DNA of 64,000 bases from the NCBI RefSeq assembly GCF_007290395.2, contig NZ_CP041656.2:5022001-5086000 (forward strand), read 5' to 3'. Positions within the stretch are counted from its first letter, which is position 1, and every line of letters begins with the position of its first letter. The notes below the pieces were generated by a model that saw only the letters and a program-made list of their open reading frames with translations, was not told the origin of the DNA and searched no databases. This DNA is from Bradyrhizobium cosmicum (lineage in GTDB: Bacteria > Pseudomonadota > Alphaproteobacteria > Rhizobiales > Xanthobacteraceae). Of this stretch, positions 58,302 through 64,000 are shown in pieces. A program made the translations under genes and the position numbers.

Positions 58302-58304
58302 CTG

Positions 58305-59360
58305 ATGGGACTGTTCGAACGATACCTCACTCTCTGGGTCGCGCTTTGCATCGTGGCCGGCGTCGCGCTGGGACATGTCATGCCCGGCTTCTTTGCCGCG
58401 GTCGCAACCGCCGAGATTGCCAAGGTCAACCTGCCGGTCGCGGCGCTGATCTGGCTCATGATCGTGCCGATGCTGCTGAAGATCGACTTCGGCTCGCTGG
58501 GCCAGGTCCGCGAGCATTGGCGCGGCGTCGGCGTCACGCTCTTCATCAATTGGGCCGTGAAGCCATTCTCAATGGCGCTGCTCGGCACGTTCTTCATCGG
58601 CCATGTGTTCGCGCCGATGCTGCCGGCGGGCCAGATCCCGTCCTACATTGCGGGTCTGATCCTGCTGGCCGCCGCGCCCTGCACGGCGATGGTGTTCGTC
58701 TGGTCCAATCTGTGCGAGGGGGAACCCCACTATACGCTGAGCCAGGTCGCGCTCAACGACGTGATCATGGTCTTCCTGTTTGCACCGCTCGTCGGGCTGC
58801 TGCTCGGAGTGGCCTCCATCAGCGTTCCCTGGGGCACGCTGATGCTCTCGGTCCTGCTCTACATCGTGGTTCCCGTGATCGTCGCGCAAGCGTGGCGAAG
58901 GGTGCTGCTGCAAAAGGGCGGCGATGCCTTCGACCGCAGCCTGCGGACGCTGCAGCCTCTTTCGCTCGCTGCGCTGCTGGCGACATTGGTGCTGCTGTTC
59001 GGCTTTCAGGGAGAGCAGATCGTCAGGCAGCCGGGCGTCATCGCGATCCTCGCCGTTCCGATCCTCGTCCAGGTCTATTTCAATGCGGGCCTGGCATATT
59101 GGCTCAGCCGGCGGTTTGGCGTGGCCTGGTGCGTCGCCGCTCCGGCCGCCCTGATCGGCGCGAGTAACTTCTTCGAGCTGGCGGTTGCGGCGGCGATCAG
59201 CCTGTTCGGTCTCGACTCCGGCGCAGCGCTTGCGACTGTCGTCGGCGTTCTCGTCGAGGTCCCGGTGATGCTATCCGTCGTCCGCATCGTGAAGGCGACC
59301 AGAGGCTGGTACGAAGCCGGAGCCGGCAAGGCACCCACGGCCGCCGAGGCACGCCAGTGA
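58305..59360 (+). CDS. acr3: Arsenite efflux permease, ACR3 family
   Basis: A 351-residue inner-membrane exporter of arsenite with ten predicted membrane segments. The conserved thiol of ACR3 is C126 in LLAAAPCTAMVFVWS, and the conserved glutamate region SNFFELAVAAAISLFG is present. It starts four bases after arsC and together they reduce and pump out arsenic. It is the ACR3 type, not the ArsB (12-helix) type; databases often still call it arsB. Confidence 0.95.
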   Translation: MGLFERYLTLWVALCIVAGVALGHVMPGFFAAVATAEIAKVNLPVAALIWLMIVPMLLKIDFGSLGQVREHWRGVGVTLFINWAVKPFSMALLGTFFIGHVFAPMLPAGQIPSYIAGLILLAAAPCTAMVFVWSNLCEGEPHYTLSQVALNDVIMVFLFAPLVGLLLGVASISVPWGTLMLSVLLYIVVPVIVAQAWRRVLLQKGGDAFDRSLRTLQPLSLAALLATLVLLFGFQGEQIVRQPGVIAILAVPILVQVYFNAGLAYWLSRRFGVAWCVAAPAALIGASNFFELAVAAAISLFGLDSGAALATVVGVLVEVPVMLSVVRIVKATRGWYEAGAGKAPTAAEARQ

Positions 59361-59411
59361 ACGACGACAAACGACAGCCTGCGGCCCGGGCCTGATAGCG
59401 GAGACAATCGC

Positions 59412-59813
59412 ATGAGCGTGACGATCTATCACAACCCCGACTGCGGCACCTCGCGCAACACGCTGGCGATGATCCGGCAGAGCGGCGTCGAGCCCACCGT
59501 GATCGAATATCTCAAGACGCCGCCCTCGCGCGAAACGCTCAAGCAGCTGATCGCGGCGATGGGCGTCCCGGTTCGCGCAGTGCTGCGCGAGAAGGGAACG
59601 CCCTACAAGGAGCTCGGCCTAGCCGATCCCAAATGGACGGACGACGAGCTGCTCGACTTCATGATGGCACATCCCATCCTGATCAACCGGCCGATCGTGG
59701 TGACGGACAGAGGCACGCTATTGTGCCGCCCTTCCGAAGCCGTTATCGATCTGCTGGACGCCCCCGTCGGCCGGTTCGTGAAGGAGGACGGCGAAGTGGT
59801 CGAGGCGCGTTAG
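59412..59813 (+). CDS. arsC: Arsenate reductase, glutaredoxin type
   Basis: A 133-residue member of the ArsC/Spx family with catalytic C11 in NPDCGTSRN and arginines in INRPIVV and LCRPSE that bind arsenate. This is the glutathione/glutaredoxin-linked family, unrelated to the phosphatase-type ArsC two genes upstream; having both in one operon is redundant. It lies 51 bp after acr3. Length is slightly shorter than the E. coli plasmid protein. Confidence 0.92.
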   Translation: MSVTIYHNPDCGTSRNTLAMIRQSGVEPTVIEYLKTPPSRETLKQLIAAMGVPVRAVLREKGTPYKELGLADPKWTDDELLDFMMAHPILINRPIVVTDRGTLLCRPSEAVIDLLDAPVGRFVKEDGEVVEAR

Positions 59814-59842
59814 GTTCGCGAATTGACGGGAGACGCCGCACC

Positions 59843-60301
59843 ATGAACGACACGAACGTTCGGGCGGGCCGGTGCCATTGCGGCGCGGTGCGTTTCGAGG
59901 TGACGCTCAGCGACGGCTTCAAATCGATCCGTCGCTGCACCTGCTCCTACTGCCGCATGCGCGGCGCCGTCGTGGCGATGGCGGAGATGGGCGGGATCAA
60001 ATTCCTGAAGGGAGAGGATACGCTGACGACGTACCGCTTCCATACCGGATCGGCGCAGCACTTCTTCTGCTCGGTCTGTGGAATCTACACCCATCATCAG
60101 CGGCGATCGGACACGTCGCTCTATGCCGTCAACGTCGCTTGCCTCGACGGGATCAGCCCGTTCGATTTCCACGAGGTTCCGGTCATGGACGGCGTCAATC
60201 ACACTAACGACACCGGCAAGCCGACGCGCCGTGCCGGCACGCTCCGCTTCATCCCCGCCGACGATATTTCGCGGCGATCGAAGCCTGACGGTTCAGCCTA
60301 G
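59843..60301 (+). CDS. GFA-family (glutathione-dependent formaldehyde-activating) zinc protein
   Basis: A 152-residue protein of the GFA/CENP-V fold with zinc-binding cysteines: C11-x-C13 (GRCHCGAV), C32-x-C34 and C37 (RRCTCSYC), and C76-x2-C79 (FFCSVCG). Family members are implicated in glutathione-linked formaldehyde chemistry, though many have no proven activity. It is 29 bp after arsC and may share the operon; thiol chemistry would fit. Its stop overlaps the stop of the convergent TonB receptor gene in a CTAG. Confidence 0.85.
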   Translation: MNDTNVRAGRCHCGAVRFEVTLSDGFKSIRRCTCSYCRMRGAVVAMAEMGGIKFLKGEDTLTTYRFHTGSAQHFFCSVCGIYTHHQRRSDTSLYAVNVACLDGISPFDFHEVPVMDGVNHTNDTGKPTRRAGTLRFIPADDISRRSKPDGSA

Positions 60302-62538
60302 AACCGGGCGGTCGCCGTCCCCAGGATGGTCCGCCCCTGTCCATAATAGCAATCGCCGCGCGCGTAGCAGGCCGCCACGTAACGCTCGTCACCGACGTTG
60401 CTGACGTTGAGCTGCAGCCTGTACTTGCCCGGATCGTAGGCGATCATCATGTCGAACAGCGTGTAGGACGGAATGGTGTAGGTGTTGGTCTCCTCGTAGG
60501 ATTCGCCGATGTAGCGCACGCCGGCACCGACCGTGACGTCGCGCAGGCCGAGCGCGCTCAGGCGGTACTTTCCCCACAGCGACGCCTGGTTAGCGGGCAC
60601 GCCCTCGACGGTCTTGCCGACATTGTCGCCTTTTTCGACCTTGGCGTTGATGTAGGAATAGCTGCCGATGATATCGAGATCGGGCGTGACCTTGCCGATG
60701 ACCTCGATCTCCGCGCCGCGGATGCGGACCTGACCGATCTGGCTCGATAGTGCCGGATCGGGCGACGTCGCCAGCCGGTTCCTTTCCACGGTGTCGTAGA
60801 TCGCGCCGTTGATCGCCAGACCCTGCATCGGCGTATACTTGAAGCCGACCTCATAGATCTCGCCACGCTGGTCCTTGCAGGGGCCACCATAGCAGCCGGC
60901 GCCGCCATAGGTGGGGCTGAACCACACCGGGTTGAACGACTGCGCCCAGACCACGTAGGGATTGAAGCCGAACGGCGTTTCATACATCAGGCTTGCGCGC
61001 CCCGTCGTCGCCGACCTGTCGCTGTCCGATCCGGGATAGCGCGTGCTGGCATAATCCTGCCGGACGCCGAGCGTCGCGAGCCAAGGGCCGTAACGCATCT
61101 GGTCCTGGGCGTAGAGACCGGTCTGATTCTGGCGCGCGTTTGCAAGCCGCTCCAGATCAGGCAGTGCAACGCTGGTGTAGACCGGCGCATAAAGGTCGAA
61201 CGGCGTCGCGTCGGAGGCGAAGGGGGCGACGGACGAACGCGCATAGAAGTCGCGATAATCGACGCCGAACAGCACCTTGTGCTCGAGCGCACCGGTGAGC
61301 GCCTTGATCTGGAGATTGTTGTCGGCGGTGAAGTTGTCGTTGGAGACGGCCTGGCTGTTGGCGTAGCGGCTCACCGTGCGCCTGGAGGCATCGAGGAACG
61401 GGTCGCCGTAGAAATTCGCATAGACGCTCTTATAGACGCCGTCGACATGAGCATAGCGCAGGTTCTGCGTGAACTTCACCGCGTCGTTGAAACTGTGCTC
61501 GAGCAAGCTGCTGATCGCGCCGGTCTCGGTCTGGTAGACGTCGTTGTTGGGATCGCCGACGAAACGGTTGCGCGGGATGTAGCCGTTGATGCCCGGCGTC
61601 AGCGTGCCTTCGCGCGGCAGGAAGCCGTTGGTGGTGCCGGTCTTGTCCTTCTGGTAGACGCCGAGCACCGTCCAGCTCGTGTTCGTGGTCGGCCGCCAGG
61701 TCAACGACGGCGCCAGCAGAAGGCGGTTGTCGGGAACGAAATCGACCTGGGTGCCGCTGTCGCGGAACAGGCCGACAAAGCGATAGAGCCATTCGCCGTC
61801 CTTGGTCACCTTGCCGGTCGAGTCCGTCTGGACCTGCTTGCGGCCGAAATTGTCAAAGGACACGCCGATCTCGCTGGCTTGCTCCGCGCGCGGACGCTTC
61901 GAGATCAGGTTGACTAGACCAGCCGTCGACGTGTCGCCATAGAGCACCGATGCGGGCCCGCGGAACACCTCGATGCGTTCGAGCATGTAGGGATCGACGC
62001 GCCATTCGTTGAAATTGTTGCGGTTGTTCACCCGCGTGCCGTCGAGATAGACGTTCGGGTCCTGACCGCGGATCTTGAAATAATCATTGCGCGAATCGAC
62101 GCCGCCCGGCTCGGCGAAGACGCCGGGCACGTAGCGCAGGGTTTCCTGGATGTTGCTGACGCCCTGATCCCGCACGCGCTCGGCGCTGACGACCGAAATC
62201 GACTGTGCGGTCAGATTCAGCGGCGTGTCGGTCTTGGTGCCCGTGCCGCTCGTCGTCGCGAGATAGCCCTGCACGGGACCCGTTGCGGTCTCCCGCCCCG
62301 GCGAGGACGCGCCCGCGACCGGAGCCGCAGGCTGAGCATTGGCGGCGCGTGCCGCGTTGCGTCGCGCAGCCGTACGTGCAGCTTGCGAAGGTTTCGGACG
62401 GGCTGCAGGTCGCGGTTCTGCGGATTCGACAACGACAGGAGCGAGTTGAGTGGCCGGCTGACCAAAGGCAGAAACGTCGAACGCCAAGCTCGCCAACGCG
62501 ATCGTCGAAACCGAAAACAGGAACTTCGCGTTCTTCAT
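60298..62538 (-). CDS. TonB-dependent siderophore receptor
   Basis: A 746-residue outer-membrane receptor that imports ferric siderophores with energy from TonB. A signal peptide (MKNAKFLFSVSTIALASLAF...AFG) precedes the TonB box (LAPVVVES), an unusually long Ala/Pro/Arg-rich linker, the plug domain (about 105-215, with SISVVSAERVRDQG and RIEVFRGPASVLYG) and a 22-strand barrel ending in the typical aromatic residue (ATARF). The sequence TGYxPxxxKGD-like family end is absent. I use the ATG at 62538; one six codons upstream is possible. Its promoter region holds 16-bp tandem repeats. Confidence 0.93.
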   Translation of the reverse strand: MKNAKFLFSVSTIALASLAFDVSAFGQPATQLAPVVVESAEPRPAARPKPSQAARTAARRNAARAANAQPAAPVAGASSPGRETATGPVQGYLATTSGTGTKTDTPLNLTAQSISVVSAERVRDQGVSNIQETLRYVPGVFAEPGGVDSRNDYFKIRGQDPNVYLDGTRVNNRNNFNEWRVDPYMLERIEVFRGPASVLYGDTSTAGLVNLISKRPRAEQASEIGVSFDNFGRKQVQTDSTGKVTKDGEWLYRFVGLFRDSGTQVDFVPDNRLLLAPSLTWRPTTNTSWTVLGVYQKDKTGTTNGFLPREGTLTPGINGYIPRNRFVGDPNNDVYQTETGAISSLLEHSFNDAVKFTQNLRYAHVDGVYKSVYANFYGDPFLDASRRTVSRYANSQAVSNDNFTADNNLQIKALTGALEHKVLFGVDYRDFYARSSVAPFASDATPFDLYAPVYTSVALPDLERLANARQNQTGLYAQDQMRYGPWLATLGVRQDYASTRYPGSDSDRSATTGRASLMYETPFGFNPYVVWAQSFNPVWFSPTYGGAGCYGGPCKDQRGEIYEVGFKYTPMQGLAINGAIYDTVERNRLATSPDPALSSQIGQVRIRGAEIEVIGKVTPDLDIIGSYSYINAKVEKGDNVGKTVEGVPANQASLWGKYRLSALGLRDVTVGAGVRYIGESYEETNTYTIPSYTLFDMMIAYDPGKYRLQLNVSNVGDERYVAACYARGDCYYGQGRTILGTATARF

Positions 62539-62637
62539 TCCCAACACGCCTCGCATCCAACTGAGATTGCGAGGGCAGCCGTAACAATCACGGCGGCGTG
62601 ACGAAAGCGTATTCAGGCGCTGTTGCGCACGTTCGAA
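62539..62637. other. Start of the TonB receptor leader and promoter region
   Basis: Part of the 380-bp gap between the TonB receptor and the lipoprotein genes (62539-62918), both on the minus strand. It holds the leader, the tandem repeats listed next and, further up, sequence without a recognisable gene or hairpin. Confidence 0.5.
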
Positions 62638-62693
62638 CTAGAATCCCTTCAGACTAGAATGACTTCAGATTAGAATCGCTTCAGATTAGAACC
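62638..62693. repeat. Three and a half 16-bp tandem repeats upstream of the TonB receptor
   Basis: CTAGAATCCCTTCAGA (62638), CTAGAATGACTTCAGA (62654), TTAGAATCGCTTCAGA (62670) and a partial TTAGAACC (62686). The fixed part is (C/T)TAGAAT..CTTCAGA. They lie about 100-155 bp upstream of the receptor start. The TTAGAA unit resembles a half site of the iron control element bound by Irr in rhizobia, so a row of iron-regulator sites is possible. Confidence 0.75.
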
Positions 62694-62918
62694 GCCCTGA
62701 CGTCGGCAACGCTCTCGAACAAATCCGGAAGCACGTGAGATCGGGATGAATCGTCGTCGTGCTTCAGGAGCTGTCGATCCAGGCACGATCGTTCGGAAGC
62801 CCGATACATCGGAGGCCTCAAGGCGTCCGATATCTTCGTGCACGACGGGCAGCGCTGACGGATTGGCGATGCGCTTGTCGCGGTCCAATGCCGTCGCAGC
62901 GCTCGAAGGCGCCAGGCA

Positions 62919-63680
62919 TCAGCCCTTCGAGACGACCGCGCGGCCGTAGGGCGGCTGCGCCGCGACCGGCGGGTTGGCGGTCTGGGCGGCGAGCTCGCCG
63001 ATCAGGCGATCGGCGTCGGCGGCCATGCCGTCGGGGGCCTGGATCACCAGGCGCTCCAGCGCCCACCGGTAGGACGAGACGCGCTGTTCGAGCGAGAGCT
63101 GCACCCACTGGATGATCAGCGAGTTCTCTTGCATGCGCTCGATCGCGTCCGCCTTCTCCGCCGGCGAAAGCCCGGAGACGCGCGCCATGCTGGCGTTGCG
63201 TTTCTTGTCGAGGTCGATGACGCGGATTGCGCAGCCGAAGAACGGCTCGAAGCGGGTGGTGTCGTTGCGCACGTCCTCGATCAACTGCGCGTAGCGCGAG
63301 GAGTGCGAGCGGTGCGGCTCGTCGATCAGCGTGCGCCCGTACATGGTGCGGTCGAATACGATCTTCTGCCGCCAGGGCGACGGCAAGGCCTTGTAGTCCC
63401 CGAACACGCTCTTCCATGCGGGGCGCGACAGCGGCGGCTCGATCATGGGATAGGCGAGGTCGCGAAGCTGGCGCTCTTCATCGGTGAGCTGAAATCGCGA
63501 CGGCTTCAAACCGACGCTGGAGGTGACCTCGGCACCGAGCCAACTATGCATGTCGTCGCTGCGCATGTCGGCGCGGGTGCGGCCGAAATCACCCCCGCTG
63601 CAGGCGGCGAGCGTCGCGCCCGTGAATGCGAGCAGGATGGCCGTTACGACGGGGCGAATTTGGCGGATGACGTCCGGCAT
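62919..63680 (-). CDS. Lipoprotein of unknown function
   Basis: A 253-residue protein with a lipoprotein signal (lipobox TLAAC, acylated C27) and a mature domain that I do not recognise. It contains conserved-looking stretches LTDEERQLRDLAYPMIEPPL, RSHSSRYAQLIEDVRND and QWVQLSLEQRVSSYRWALER. A low-complexity end (NPPVAAQPPYGRAVV) follows. It would sit in the inner leaflet of the outer membrane or the periplasmic face of the inner membrane. The next gene upstream is 15 bp away on the same strand. Confidence 0.8.
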   Translation of the reverse strand: MPDVIRQIRPVVTAILLAFTGATLAACSGGDFGRTRADMRSDDMHSWLGAEVTSSVGLKPSRFQLTDEERQLRDLAYPMIEPPLSRPAWKSVFGDYKALPSPWRQKIVFDRTMYGRTLIDEPHRSHSSRYAQLIEDVRNDTTRFEPFFGCAIRVIDLDKKRNASMARVSGLSPAEKADAIERMQENSLIIQWVQLSLEQRVSSYRWALERLVIQAPDGMAADADRLIGELAAQTANPPVAAQPPYGRAVVSKG

Positions 63681-63695
63681 TGCAAAAGCCGGATG

Positions 63696-63884
63696 CTAGC
63701 GGCGACGACGACGGCGCCCCGGCGCTGTGCCCGCTTCCGGCCCGCGACCGTCGCTGGTTTCGTCCGTCTCGCGTTCGATGCGGATCACGGGAAGGATCAG
63801 GATCCTTCCCGTTTCCGTACGCGGTGCGGCGTCTCCTGACGAGCCTGCCCGGCGACCGGCCGGAAATTCGATGATGGTCCCCAT
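63696..63884 (-). CDS. Small basic protein of unknown function
   Basis: A 62-residue protein, MGTIIEFPAGRR to ILILPVIRIERE, ending in RRRRRR. GAGAG lies before the ATG. It is short and strongly basic at the end, with a hydrophobic middle strand (GRILILPVIRIE). I remember similarly built hypothetical proteins in Bradyrhizobium but cannot place a family. It precedes the lipoprotein gene by 15 bp and may share its transcript. Confidence 0.6.
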   Translation of the reverse strand: MGTIIEFPAGRRAGSSGDAAPRTETGRILILPVIRIERETDETSDGRGPEAGTAPGRRRRRR

Positions 63885-64000
63885 ATCAGCTCTCTATCAA
63901 TTGCCGCGCGACCGAGCGCGCTCGTGCAATGTGCATTCATTAAGATCAGCTCATGGTTAACGGGATGTAAACGCGCCCGCCCGACCGTAACCGCACGGGC

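Noticed and set aside
62638..62693. CRISPR-like array
   Set aside because: Units are 16 bp, directly adjacent, without unique spacers, and no cas genes are present.

Overview
The window is high-GC alphaproteobacterial chromosome, most likely Bradyrhizobium or a very close relative. The pointers are a cycHJKL-type cytochrome c maturation operon, an fds formate dehydrogenase operon, PleC/DivJ-type and FeuPQ-like signalling proteins, a ROSE-type RNA thermometer in front of small heat-shock genes, a lone Flp pilin, and a ~650 bp non-coding block resembling an intergenic repeat I remember from Bradyrhizobium genomes. I found no tRNA, rRNA, CRISPR array, prophage or insertion sequence.

Layout. 1-4.7 kb: end of a zinc-type quinone oxidoreductase, a cation-efflux protein and a PAS sensor kinase. 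4.7-11.8 kb: LysR regulator divergent from the NAD-linked, molybdenum formate dehydrogenase operon fdsGBA-fdhD-fdsD. 11.8-18.8 kb (minus): glnE, a two-component pair and degP, with a clear terminator between degP and the pair. 19-24.6 kb (minus): a chemoreceptor and the ccmI-ccmE-ccmF-ccmH operon for haem attachment to cytochromes c. 24.7-31.3 kb: unknown genes, a FeuPQ-like two-component system, a 51-residue membrane protein, Ku and an Flp pilin. 31.4-35.5 kb: a translationally coupled three-gene operon of an archaeal-type nucleoside/NMP phosphorylase, a PRPP synthetase homologue and a beta-CASP ribonuclease. 35.5-37.9 kb: the long repeat and a lower-GC patch with two exported proteins. 38-45.7 kb: a ThDP enzyme, a DHA2 drug transporter, a cysteine-cluster protein, a class A penicillin-binding protein and a DUF1214/DUF1254 pair.

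46-47.9 kb: a TetR repressor divergent from an exported epoxide-hydrolase-like enzyme, with a double palindromic operator between them. 48.1-53.1 kb (minus): a stress island. groES-groEL lies upstream; then a ROSE thermometer, a truncated small heat-shock gene, an intact hsp20, two small genes and a DegQ-like protease. Both transcription units begin with the same CTCTTGAA promoter pattern. 53.1-60.3 kb: an arsenic island built around two divergent ArsR repressors. Leftward lie a flavoprotein with a cysteine-rich tail and two MFS transporters; rightward lie arsC (phosphatase type), ACR3, arsC (glutaredoxin type) and a GFA-family protein. 60.3-64 kb (minus): a TonB-dependent siderophore receptor with 16-bp tandem repeats upstream, a lipoprotein and a small basic protein.

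The parts most worth following up are the possible RNA-salvage operon, the ROSE-controlled heat-shock remnant, the arsenic flavoprotein with its cysteine tail, the TetR double operator and the tandem-repeat promoter of the TonB receptor.
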